NCBI GenBank assembly: GCA_964409505.1
Contig: CAYPDK010000024.1
Span: 1 to 64,000 of the forward strand
Length of the DNA: 64,000 nucleotides
Source of the DNA: JADHZC01 sp964409505
Lineage (GTDB): Bacteria; Pseudomonadota; Alphaproteobacteria; Rickettsiales; Rickettsiaceae
Direction of reading: 5' to 3'
In this document: one piece after another, positions 54,627 to 62,619 of the stretch
Numbering within the stretch: the stretch's first letter is position 1
Layout of the letters: every line of letters begins with the position of its first letter
Program-made: the position numbers and the translations under genes
Notes under the pieces: model-generated
Told to the model about the DNA's origin: nothing
Seen by the model: the letters and a program-made list of their open reading frames with translations, nothing else
Databases searched by the model: none

Positions 54627-56024
54627 TTATTTAAAATTTTTATTCAAGTAACTTGGGACGCAATATAAACATAAGGTTATTAGTAAAAAGCCAAAAATAA
54701 CTTTAAAGTGATATGTAAATACTTTATTTTTGAAATCAAAAAATTCTCCAGAGAGTAAAAAAATTATCGTACAAAAAGATATAAGAGCAATTATTTTTAA
54801 GAAGGGCATGATGAAGACTCTTTTAGTTGTTGGGAAATCTATTCTTAATTTTATTACTATTAGCATGATGGTAAATGCATTCATAAGGCTGGAAATGCTG
54901 GATAATTTAGCCAATTTTTCAATATCTAAGAGGAAAATTAACAAAATTACAATTAATCCAGAAATACATACAGCAATATATGGAATTTTGTATTTGTTTA
55001 ACTTAAAGAAGAATTTTGGAATCAATTGGTCTTTTGCAACTGTGAACAAAATTCTTGAAAGTGCGAATAAGTTAAAAAATATAACACTTAATATGCTAAA
55101 GAACGCTCCAAAAGAAACAACAATAGCAAAAAATTTATAATTATATAATTGCATGACAAAAGATAAAATATTTGGCATGTTTAGATTCTTGTAGTGTGTA
55201 GATCCGGTTAATATAATTCCGACTGCAGAATATAGAATAATTGCTATTGAAATCGCTCCTATAGTACCTAGTGATAAATTTTTTTGTGGGTTTTTGCACT
55301 CTGAGGCTGTACTTGCGAGTAGAGAATATCCATTAAATGAATAATATAAAAAACTTGCTCCTGCGAATATACCCTTAATTCCAAAAGGAATAAAATTTTC
55401 CCAATACACAGGGTTAAAGTGCTTTCCTATTACAAAGCAGAATAAAAAAATTACAAATATTTTAACACTAAAAAAAAGAAATGATATCTTTTTACCTAAA
55501 TTTGTTCCTAAACATAAAACACTCGTTAAAAAAAATATTATTAATAAGGCGAATAATTTTGCTTTTTCTATTTTTGTAAATGGAAAAAATAAAGTGTCGG
55601 AATTGACTCCTACAGATTCTAAAAACCCTAATAAATATCTAGCGCAGCCTAAAGTAGCGGAGGCTGCTGCAGTACTAAATTCTAAAAATATTACAAAAAA
55701 ACTAATCCATGCAATAATTTCTCCAAAAGCAATGTAGGAATATGTATAAACTACGCCGGATGATGGAATCATAGATGCAAGTTCTATATACGCAAGTGCA
55801 GAGCAAAAAGACAATAAACCAGCAATAAGATATGAGAACATAATGGCAGGACCAGAATATTTAGCTGCTACAATTCCTGTAAACACAAAAACTCCTCCTC
55901 CAACAATACTCCCGACCCCAATTATAGTGATATCTAATGTTCCCAAACTTTTAGATAGTTCATTTTTAGAAGTAGTAGATTTTGCATCTTCTATTTTTTT
56001 TCTTTTAAAAAAATCTTTTTTCAT
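54627..56024 (-). CDS. APC-superfamily amino acid permease
   Basis: Amino acid/polyamine transporter with ~12 transmembrane helices in 465 residues. The N-terminal family signature is IIGVGSIVGGGVFVFTG at ~34-50, where the unwound helix-1 substrate motif sits. Further typical parts are the second helix block AGLLSFCSALAYIELASMIP and the SGVVYTYSYIAFGEIIAWI segment. Specific substrate unknown. The 30-residue N-terminus is strongly charged. It lies upstream of the POT gene on the same strand, about 90 bp away. Confidence 0.9.
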   Translation of the reverse strand: MKKDFFKRKKIEDAKSTTSKNELSKSLGTLDITIIGVGSIVGGGVFVFTGIVAAKYSGPAIMFSYLIAGLLSFCSALAYIELASMIPSSGVVYTYSYIAFGEIIAWISFFVIFLEFSTAAASATLGCARYLLGFLESVGVNSDTLFFPFTKIEKAKLFALLIIFFLTSVLCLGTNLGKKISFLFFSVKIFVIFLFCFVIGKHFNPVYWENFIPFGIKGIFAGASFLYYSFNGYSLLASTASECKNPQKNLSLGTIGAISIAIILYSAVGIILTGSTHYKNLNMPNILSFVMQLYNYKFFAIVVSFGAFFSILSVIFFNLFALSRILFTVAKDQLIPKFFFKLNKYKIPYIAVCISGLIVILLIFLLDIEKLAKLSSISSLMNAFTIMLIVIKLRIDFPTTKRVFIMPFLKIIALISFCTIIFLLSGEFFDFKNKVFTYHFKVIFGFLLITLCLYCVPSYLNKNFK

Positions 56025-56081
56025 AGTTCATAGTTGTACTGTTAGTTTTTATGAATTAATTCAGAATTTAAAAATTATTAA

Positions 56082-57155
56082 TTAAGATATGTCAGATGTA
56101 ATCCATCCTCCGCCTAGAATTTGACTTTTTTTATATATAACACATCCTTGTCCTGGCGTAATTGCTTTTACAGGCTTTAGAAGTTCTACCAAAATTTTTT
56201 TAGAATCTAACACAGTAATATATGATTCTAATTCTTCAGAAGTAGATCTAATTTTAACAGTAGATAAGTATTTTTTCTGGTTAATAATTGATTGATCCAA
56301 AATATTTATGTTTTCAATAACGAATGTATTTTTAAATAAAGTAGATTCTGGGCCGACATGTATAACATTATTCTTGGCATCGATTTTATTTACGTATAAA
56401 GGATATGGTAAAGAGCTAGGTATTCCTTTTCTTTGGCCTATGGTGTAATTATGTACACCGTCGTGCTCACCAAGTACATATCCGTCTGCGTGTATCACTT
56501 TTCCTTTGAGAGCTTTTATAGATTTAGAGAAAAGATTTTTTGATAAAAAATTCCTATAATTTTTTTTTGGTATAAAACATATGTCTTGGCTATCTGGTTT
56601 CTCTGCTAAGTGTAGATTATATCTTTTGGCCATTGTTCTTGTTGTACTTTTAGAAAATTCTCCTAGAGGGAACCTTAGGTAATTTAATTGTTCTTGAGTA
56701 GTAGAAAATAAAAAATAACTTTGATCTTTTAGAGAATCTTTTGCTTTATGAAGCTCTATCATCCCATCTTTGCCTTGCAATCTTCTTACGTAGTGTCCTG
56801 TAGCTAGAGCTGTTGCTCCTAAATCTTGGGATACTTTTAATAAATCTCGGAATTTTACAGATTGGTTACATCTAACACAAGGTAGAGGGGTCTGTCCTCT
56901 CATATAAGAATTTACAAAATCATCTACAACATTTTCTGTAAACTCTTTTTGATAATTTAGTACGTAATGTTTTATACCTATCTTAGAAGCTACGCTTTTA
57001 GCGTCTTCTATGTCACTGCCACCACAACATGTACTAGATCCTTCTTCGAAATTATTCAATTTTAAAGTAATACCAATTACATCCTCCTTTTGCTCGTGAA
57101 GCATAGCGGCCACAACAGAACTATCTACTCCTCCAGACATTGCAACTACTATCAT
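56082..57155 (-). CDS. mnmA: tRNA-specific 2-thiouridylase MnmA
   Basis: Thiolates U34 of Lys, Glu and Gln tRNAs. The preferred start at 57155 gives MIVVAMSGGVDSSVVAAML with the PP-loop at the N-terminus, matching the family; the frame runs 14 residues upstream without family similarity. The first catalytic cysteine is in TPLPCVRCNQSVKF and the second in PDSQDICFIPKKNY. The C-terminal beta-barrel shows GEHDGVHNYTIGQRKG and LLKPVKAITPGQGCVIY. The length is 357 aa. In family members both cysteines participate in persulfide transfer. Confidence 0.96.
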   Translation of the reverse strand: MIVVAMSGGVDSSVVAAMLHEQKEDVIGITLKLNNFEEGSSTCCGGSDIEDAKSVASKIGIKHYVLNYQKEFTENVVDDFVNSYMRGQTPLPCVRCNQSVKFRDLLKVSQDLGATALATGHYVRRLQGKDGMIELHKAKDSLKDQSYFLFSTTQEQLNYLRFPLGEFSKSTTRTMAKRYNLHLAEKPDSQDICFIPKKNYRNFLSKNLFSKSIKALKGKVIHADGYVLGEHDGVHNYTIGQRKGIPSSLPYPLYVNKIDAKNNVIHVGPESTLFKNTFVIENINILDQSIINQKKYLSTVKIRSTSEELESYITVLDSKKILVELLKPVKAITPGQGCVIYKKSQILGGGWITSDIS

Positions 57156-57197
57156 AAAGAATTTGTTCTCAGTTTTTTTTATTAAAAGCAAGCACAA

Positions 57198-57399
57198 TTA
57201 TATAAAGTTTTTTTAGTTAAGTAAATAATTAGTTATTTTTTATTGTTTTACATTGGATTGGATTTTTAATAGTTGGATATTTTAATTGATTTTTTTAAAG
57301 AATTAATAGTATATTACTTCTATAAACTGTAATAACTGATTTTAAAGGCCTTACATAATTATGAGTCTTGAGTTGTTTTTTACAGGTAATATAAAATTT
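57198..57399. other. Intergenic region upstream of tRNA-His
   Basis: About 200 bp of AT-rich DNA between divergent mnmA and tRNA-His. No frame and no clear promoter boxes found. Confidence 0.35.
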
Positions 57400-57476
57400 G
57401 GCGAGTGTAATTCAGTTGGTTAGAAATTCAGACTGTGACTCTGAAAGCGCCGGTTCAAGTCCGGTCATTCGCCCCA
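57400..57476 (+). tRNA. tRNA-His (anticodon GTG)
   Basis: 77-nt cloverleaf with the tRNA-His hallmark: an encoded extra G at -1 (57400) opposite C73. Acceptor GCGAGTG pairs with CATTCGC with one G-T pair, and CCA is encoded (57474-57476). Anticodon stem TCAGA/TCTGA encloses loop CTGTGAC, which gives anticodon GTG (His). T-arm CCGG-TTCAAGT-CCGG. The D-arm has one likely A-A mismatch. It lies 45 bp upstream of the ABC ATPase gene. Confidence 0.95.
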
Positions 57477-57521
57477 TATTATAAAGTTATTTTATTCTTC
57501 AATATGACGATTCACTAAAAG

Positions 57522-58463
57522 ATGAAAGATTACCCTTTTGCACTTGAGCTTGATAAAATAGTAAAAATTTATGGTGACAAAAACAAAAAAAATTATAAAC
57601 TTGCACTAAATGACTTTACTCTAAAAGTACCAAGAGGAAAAATATTTGGACTCTTAGGGCCAAATGGAGCAGGTAAGTCAACAATGATCAATATTTTAGC
57701 AGGAATGGTTATAAAAACTTCTGGAGTGGCTAGAGTATTAGGAATTGATATAGATAAAAAACCTAAAACTGCAAGGACACTGATTGGAATTGTACCTCAA
57801 GAAATATTAATGGATACATTTTTTCCTGTCAGGGATACCCTAGAGCTTAGTGCTGGATATTTTGGTGTTAGGCCTGAGAATAGAAAATCTGATGAAATTA
57901 TAGATGCTCTTGGTCTTAGAGATAAAAAAAACAACACTCCTAAAGAGCTTTCTGGAGGTATGAGGAGAAGACTTCTAGTTGCAAAAGCAATGGTGCATTT
58001 CCCAGAAATACTTATTTTAGATGAGCCAACTGCAGGGGTCGATATACATCTTAGATCTCAGCTTTGGCAATATATTAGAATGCTTTCAAAAGAACATGGT
58101 AAAACAATCATTATTACAACTCATTATCTGCAAGAAGCACAGGAGCTGTGCGAAGAAGTAGCATTTATTGATGCAGGAAGGATTATACAACAAAACTCAA
58201 CTAAAAAAATGCTCCAAGATTTGGGATCGAGATACATAGTACTATCATTTCAAGATAAAATAGAGGATAAGACTATATATGCTCTAAATAAAAAGTGTAA
58301 GGTGGAAGAAAGTGGCTTTAATAAAATAAAAATTATTATTGAAGATTCAAAGCAGAATTTTAATGAATTAATACGAGAAATTGCTCAGATAGATCAAAAA
58401 ATCACTAATCTTAATATTATAGAGCCAGACCTAGAAGAAGTTTTTCATAAGCTTATTAAATAA
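57522..58463 (+). CDS. ABC-2 type transporter ATP-binding protein
   Basis: Cytoplasmic ATPase of an ABC exporter. Walker A is GPNGAGKSTM at ~46-55, the Q-loop segment VPQEILMDTFFPVRDTL, the ABC signature LSGGMRRRLLVAKAM, Walker B ILILDEPTAGVD and the H-loop IIITTHYLQEAQ. A ~85-residue C-terminal domain (from ~230) is typical of drug/polysaccharide ABC-2 ATPases. No permease gene adjoins it here; the next gene is ygfZ, 15 bp downstream. The permease is probably elsewhere, so substrate cannot be assigned. Confidence 0.92.
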   Translation: MKDYPFALELDKIVKIYGDKNKKNYKLALNDFTLKVPRGKIFGLLGPNGAGKSTMINILAGMVIKTSGVARVLGIDIDKKPKTARTLIGIVPQEILMDTFFPVRDTLELSAGYFGVRPENRKSDEIIDALGLRDKKNNTPKELSGGMRRRLLVAKAMVHFPEILILDEPTAGVDIHLRSQLWQYIRMLSKEHGKTIIITTHYLQEAQELCEEVAFIDAGRIIQQNSTKKMLQDLGSRYIVLSFQDKIEDKTIYALNKKCKVEESGFNKIKIIIEDSKQNFNELIREIAQIDQKITNLNIIEPDLEEVFHKLIK

Positions 58464-58478
58464 AAATTAGTACTAAGT

Positions 58479-59300
58479 ATGTATGAAATATTAAAAGACT
58501 TTTCCCTGTTACGTATAGAGGGTAAAAATGCTCAGATATTTGTTAACAGATTTACTACAAATGATTTAATTAATAATCAGTACTCTTACAATTTTTTTTT
58601 AAATAGCAAAGGAAGGTACTTGAGTGATAGTTTCATTTTTGTAGAAAATACTGATCTATTATTTCTAGAAACTCATAACTCTCAGAGAACAAGATTAATA
58701 GAGCATTTAAATTTTTATAAATTAAATCAAAAAATTGAAATAACTGATCTCTCAAATTCATTTTTTATAATTTATTCTACAAATATGATTGAAAAAGACC
58801 TTGCTCTCTATTCAAAAAAAGATTCACGATATTATAAAATGTGCTTTAGATCTGCTGTGTATAGAGATAAAAGCTCTTCTATAGAAAAAAATAATCTCTA
58901 TGAAAAAGATTTGTATGTTCATGATAAATATCGGTACTCTATTATAGATGGATATTTGGATTTAATATACAATAAATCTATTCCGTTGGAGTTTGCAGGA
59001 GAGCAATTAAATGCTATTTCTTTTACTAAAGGTTGCTATTTGGGGCAGGAATTAATCTCTAGAGTAAAAACACAAGGAGTGATAAGAAAAAAAATATACC
59101 AAGTTATTTCAGATAAAGATATAACTTTTCTTGAAGTGCCATATGTTTTAAAGTATCAAGGTGAAAAAATTGGTTTACTTTGTTCTTATTATAAAAAATT
59201 AGCTATAGGATTAATGAATATTAACATATGGAACATGTGTGAGTGGATAGAAGATCCTAAAATCAGATTTAAAATAGAGAAACCTCCTTGGTTTGTATGA
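58479..59300 (+). CDS. ygfZ: YgfZ/IBA57-family folate-binding Fe-S protein
   Basis: GcvT-like folate-binding protein that assists maturation or repair of some iron-sulfur enzymes. The family-defining K-G-C-[YF]-x-G-Q-E motif is at residues 184-191 (FTKGCYLGQELISRVK). The N-terminal half matches the GcvT fold weakly (FVNRFTTNDLINNQYSYNFFLNSKGRYLSDSFIF). Length (273 aa) is within the compact alphaproteobacterial form. It follows the ABC ATPase by 15 bp and is convergent with the truncated yebC. Confidence 0.92.
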   Translation: MYEILKDFSLLRIEGKNAQIFVNRFTTNDLINNQYSYNFFLNSKGRYLSDSFIFVENTDLLFLETHNSQRTRLIEHLNFYKLNQKIEITDLSNSFFIIYSTNMIEKDLALYSKKDSRYYKMCFRSAVYRDKSSSIEKNNLYEKDLYVHDKYRYSIIDGYLDLIYNKSIPLEFAGEQLNAISFTKGCYLGQELISRVKTQGVIRKKIYQVISDKDITFLEVPYVLKYQGEKIGLLCSYYKKLAIGLMNINIWNMCEWIEDPKIRFKIEKPPWFV

Positions 59301-59330
59301 GCTTATCAATATTTTTTTAACTCTAAAGTT

Positions 59331-59561
59331 TTATTGTTCGTTTACATTATCTATTGCTTTTTGAATCTTATCTTTTGGCATATTTGATCCTCTTGCATCT
59401 TCTATGGCTTTGCGTAATCTTGGATTATTATTCGAATCCTTTCCTCCTAATTTTACTGCAGAAGAAATTTCTCTTGTTAATTTAGTAAATAACTTTGCTC
59501 TTTTTTGATCTTGAGCATTTTTTCTATGTTTTATGTTCTTTGCTTTAGAGTGTCCTGCCAT
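59331..59561 (-). CDS. Truncated YebC/PmpR-family protein (N-terminal domain only)
   Basis: The first ~75 residues match the YebC/TACO1 family closely (MAGHSKAKNIKHRKNAQDQK; RAKLFTKLTREISSAVKLGG; NPRLRKAIEDARGSNMPKDK; IQKAIDNVNEQ), but the frame ends at 76 residues against ~240-250 normally. Domains 2 and 3 are missing, and only 30 bp separate the stop from the ygfZ 3' end, so the rest is not just downstream. Full YebC proteins act in transcription regulation or relief of ribosome stalling at proline stretches. This copy is likely a degraded gene or an N-domain-only protein; coding integrity of domain 1 is good. Confidence 0.8.
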   Translation of the reverse strand: MAGHSKAKNIKHRKNAQDQKRAKLFTKLTREISSAVKLGGKDSNNNPRLRKAIEDARGSNMPKDKIQKAIDNVNEQ

Positions 59562-59769
59562 TTTTTATAAAATTTTTAGTTAAAATACATCAATCAAATT
59601 TATTGTTAGTGCTGTTTGAGAGACATATGTATAAAACTTTGAAATATTTTTATGTTTAAACTCTTTGTTTGTATTTATCTGCATTTATGTGTAGTAAAAT
59701 TCCATTTGGGTGAAACTTTAAGAAATCATTTTATTAAATTAGTTATTTACTTTATATATTAGAGAATAT
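59562..59769. other. Divergent intergenic region upstream of the VirB6-like gene
   Basis: About 208 bp between the yebC remnant and the VirB6-like gene, AT-rich, no frame and no convincing promoter boxes. Confidence 0.35.
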
Positions 59770-62607
59770 ATGAAGAAAGTACAAAAATATCAAATTTTTT
59801 TTTGTATATTTTTCTTACTTATAAGTAGTGTAATACATGGATCTAGCTCAGCAGGAGCTGAGTCTTTTTATATTTATAGGGAAAGTGTTAATAATTCAAA
59901 ATATAGAGAAAAAAATATAGCAGATTCTATACAACAAAAAATATCAGATCATAGTAATGTTATTTCAGAAAATTTATTAATTTCTGAGAAAGATTCTACT
60001 TTTTATTTTAATAATCCATATGATCTTACTTTAAGAGTGTCAGAAACCGGTTTAGATGGGTATTTAGTAGTTAACAGTTCTTCTAATCAAGTAAATCTTA
60101 GCAAAACAATAGGGAAGAAATTATCTGACACAGCTACACCTCTAATGATATTACAATCTCCTGGTACAGCACCTCCTGGCAGGGAACCTCCTGGCAGGGA
60201 ACCTCCTGGTACAGTACCTCCTGGCAGGGAACCTCCTGGTACAGTACCTCCTGGCGGTAAACCTCCTGGCAGGGAACCTCCTGGTACAGTACCTCCTGGC
60301 GGTAAACCTCCTGGTACAGAACCTCCTGGCATGGAACCCCCTGGTGGCAAACCTCCTGGTACAGTACCTCCTGGCATGGAACCCCCTGGAAGCAAACCTC
60401 CTGGTACAGAACCTCCTGGCAGCGAACCTCCTGGCAGGGCACCCCCTGGTACAGTCCCTCCTGGTCGCGAACCTCCTGGCGGCGAACCTCCTGGCAGGGA
60501 ACCCCCTGGTACAGTACCTCCTGGTAGCGAACCTCCTGGCGGCAAACCTCCTGGCATGGAACCCCCTGGTACAGTACCTCCTGGTAGCGAACCTCCTGGC
60601 GGCAAACCTCCTGGCATGGAACCCCCCGGTAGTGAACCCCCTGGTAGCAAATCCCCTAGTAGTGAACCACCTGGGAAAGAACCACCTGGTTCGTCTGATC
60701 TAAAATTTATTACTTGCACTAAATATGCAGGGGAAAATACTTTAGATCCAAGATATCATGATATCTTGGATCATATTGAGATTGTCTCAGAGGATTTATA
60801 CGGGTGTAATCATAATTCTACTTTTCGTTTTATGCTTTTTTATACCATTCCTCCAGAAAGTGTAGAAAATACTTCTGGTGAATATATCAAAAAATTTTCT
60901 GGCATAGAGGGGACTTTATCAAATATAGGAGAGTCTTATTTTTTTGATCAAGATAGTTTTCATGATAGGGAAGGTACAAATATCAGTGAAAACAGTAATT
61001 TTGTACAATATAGTGAAAAATATAGTTTTGTTTCTTCTTTGTTTCATGGGTTAGAAATTAGATATTTGTCTGATCAATACGGTAATTATTTGACTATTCC
61101 TACTGTAGATGGATGGCTTAAAATCGCTTCAAGATCTAAAAGTACTGCGGTATCAAAAGGTATTGGTGGTATTGGTTTTTCTCCTGAATCATGTACCGGC
61201 TCTCCTATACCGGATTGTTTTGTAAACTCTGTCGGAAAAAGTCAGATTTTATATGGTAATTTGGGAACAATTATAAATTGTATGATAAATAATATAAATT
61301 ATATATTATTTCCCGTAAGGTCGCAGGATATGAATTGTATACCTAATAGTTCTGCATTTCTTAATTCATTTCCTTATTTTCAAAACTACATGAAACAATT
61401 TGTCTTTGCTGCTTTAACACTTTATATCATGTTTTATGGTTTTCAAATTTTGCTCAATCTTAGTGATCAGAATAGAGAAGGATTATTATCTAATTCAGAA
61501 ATCTTCATGGCAATTATGAAAGTGGTCTTTGTGATTTATTTATCTATAGGGTTACCTAATTTTGATATTAATAATAAAGATTCTGAAAGTGCTGAAAATG
61601 ATAGAAACGGACTATCAGTATCTTTTAGGGTTAATGGTATAGAAGAATATGTTTTGCCTATTACGTTAGGATTAATTAATCAGGTTAGTGAATTTGTTTT
61701 TTCTTCTCTTTTAGTCTCAAATAATAATTTATGTAATTTTGAAAGAGGAAGATATGTTGATATAAATTACTACCTCTGGGATATAGTGGAATGTAGGATT
61801 TTATCTATTTTAGGAGTGAATTCTATAACAGATAATTTTCAGGAAGGTTTTTTGGAAGCACATAATATTAGTTTAGAGGGTACAAATTTTAGTTTAGAAA
61901 ATACATTGGGGGTATTTCATAATCCTAATGCCCCTTCATCTTTAAAAGTAATGGATAATTTAAATATTTTTACAGTGATAGGGTATATGATGTTGATACC
62001 AAATTTTTACATACATATATCAGCTAGTGTGCTATTTGCTGTAGTTGTAATATTTATTTATATTTTCTTATTTGTTACTTCTTACTTAATGTCAATTTTT
62101 GTTATTTATTTGTCTTTATACTTAAGCCCAATATTAATTCCTAGCTTACTTTTTGATAAAACTAGACATTTATTCGAAGGTTGGTATAGGATATTGGTAT
62201 CATTTGTTGTCTTACCAATTGTTACGGCTGCTTTTGTAGCTATCATTTTATTTTTTTATGATCAAATTCTTTCTCCTGGTTGCTCTTATTCAAGACAGGA
62301 TTATATTTATGAACCCTCATCTGAGGATATACATATCCCCTCTCAAAAATTTAGTACTTTTAAAATAGGATATAATTTTACGGAGAAACAATGTTCAGAT
62401 AGTATCTTGTACCAGCTTATAGAGTATTATTACGGTCATAACTGGTCAAAATATAAATTTTTATTTATATTTTCTTTTCCTAAACTAACACATTTATCAT
62501 CTCTTATGACCAATCTTTTTCAATTGCTGTATGTAAATATTTTATTTGCTTTATTATCTACAAGATTTTTAGGATTTTTAAAGGGATTTTTAAATATTGA
62601 AATGTAG
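59770..62607 (+). CDS. VirB6-like T4SS membrane protein with PPGxx pentapeptide array
   Basis: Large VirB6/TrbL-family inner-membrane protein of the Rickettsiales T4SS. A signal peptide (~8-30, IFFCIFFLLISSVIHGSSSAGA) is followed by a ~100-residue region. Residues 130-309 are 36 consecutive pentapeptides, mostly PPGxx. A Cys-containing extracytoplasmic domain (~310-530) precedes hydrophobic helices at about 541-560, 576-595, 627-650, 733-795, 805-835 and 897-940. The core TrbL/VirB6-like block is ~733-835 (FLFVTSYLMSIFVIYLSLYL; SPILIPSLLF; FEGWYRILVSFVVLPIVTAA). The Pro/Gly array is not a standard part of VirB6. It is followed 12 bp later by a second VirB6-like gene, as in rickettsial tandem virB6 loci. 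Confidence 0.85.
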   Translation: MKKVQKYQIFFCIFFLLISSVIHGSSSAGAESFYIYRESVNNSKYREKNIADSIQQKISDHSNVISENLLISEKDSTFYFNNPYDLTLRVSETGLDGYLVVNSSSNQVNLSKTIGKKLSDTATPLMILQSPGTAPPGREPPGREPPGTVPPGREPPGTVPPGGKPPGREPPGTVPPGGKPPGTEPPGMEPPGGKPPGTVPPGMEPPGSKPPGTEPPGSEPPGRAPPGTVPPGREPPGGEPPGREPPGTVPPGSEPPGGKPPGMEPPGTVPPGSEPPGGKPPGMEPPGSEPPGSKSPSSEPPGKEPPGSSDLKFITCTKYAGENTLDPRYHDILDHIEIVSEDLYGCNHNSTFRFMLFYTIPPESVENTSGEYIKKFSGIEGTLSNIGESYFFDQDSFHDREGTNISENSNFVQYSEKYSFVSSLFHGLEIRYLSDQYGNYLTIPTVDGWLKIASRSKSTAVSKGIGGIGFSPESCTGSPIPDCFVNSVGKSQILYGNLGTIINCMINNINYILFPVRSQDMNCIPNSSAFLNSFPYFQNYMKQFVFAALTLYIMFYGFQILLNLSDQNREGLLSNSEIFMAIMKVVFVIYLSIGLPNFDINNKDSESAENDRNGLSVSFRVNGIEEYVLPITLGLINQVSEFVFSSLLVSNNNLCNFERGRYVDINYYLWDIVECRILSILGVNSITDNFQEGFLEAHNISLEGTNFSLENTLGVFHNPNAPSSLKVMDNLNIFTVIGYMMLIPNFYIHISASVLFAVVVIFIYIFLFVTSYLMSIFVIYLSLYLSPILIPSLLFDKTRHLFEGWYRILVSFVVLPIVTAAFVAIILFFYDQILSPGCSYSRQDYIYEPSSEDIHIPSQKFSTFKIGYNFTEKQCSDSILYQLIEYYYGHNWSKYKFLFIFSFPKLTHLSSLMTNLFQLLYVNILFALLSTRFLGFLKGFLNIEM
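60157..60696 (+). repeat. 36-unit 15-bp tandem array encoding PPGxx pentapeptides
   Basis: Units have the consensus CCTCCTGGNNNNNNN and encode mainly PPG followed by RE, TV, GK, ME, SE, SK or TE. First and last units are SPGTA and PPGSS; one diverged unit reads SPSSE. Higher-order duplication is visible: the four-unit block TV-SE-GK-ME (60 bp) occurs twice in succession, and the three-unit block RE-TV-GK (45 bp) likewise. GC content is far above the surrounding DNA. The absence of stops creates long spurious frames on both strands. Confidence 0.97.
60745..60772. repeat. 28-bp perfect palindrome inside the VirB6-like gene
   Basis: The left arm GATCCAAGATATCA is followed immediately by its exact reverse complement, with no spacer. 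It encodes part of LDPRYHDILDH and lies 48 bp after the end of the PPGxx array. It could form a hairpin in RNA or a cruciform in DNA. Confidence 0.95.
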
Positions 62608-62619
62608 AGATGGTATAAA

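Noticed and set aside
54730..55140. Plus-strand 136-codon frame within the APC permease gene
   Set aside because: Antisense to transmembrane coding sequence; no independent signal or similarity.
60087..60719. Long minus-strand frame antisense to the PPGxx array (210 aa, Gly/Pro/Ser repeats), and other overlapping frames at 60134-60442 and 60344-60703
   Set aside because: They exist only because a 15-bp repeat without stop codons is open in several frames. The plus frame continues into real VirB6-like sequence on the far side, the others do not.
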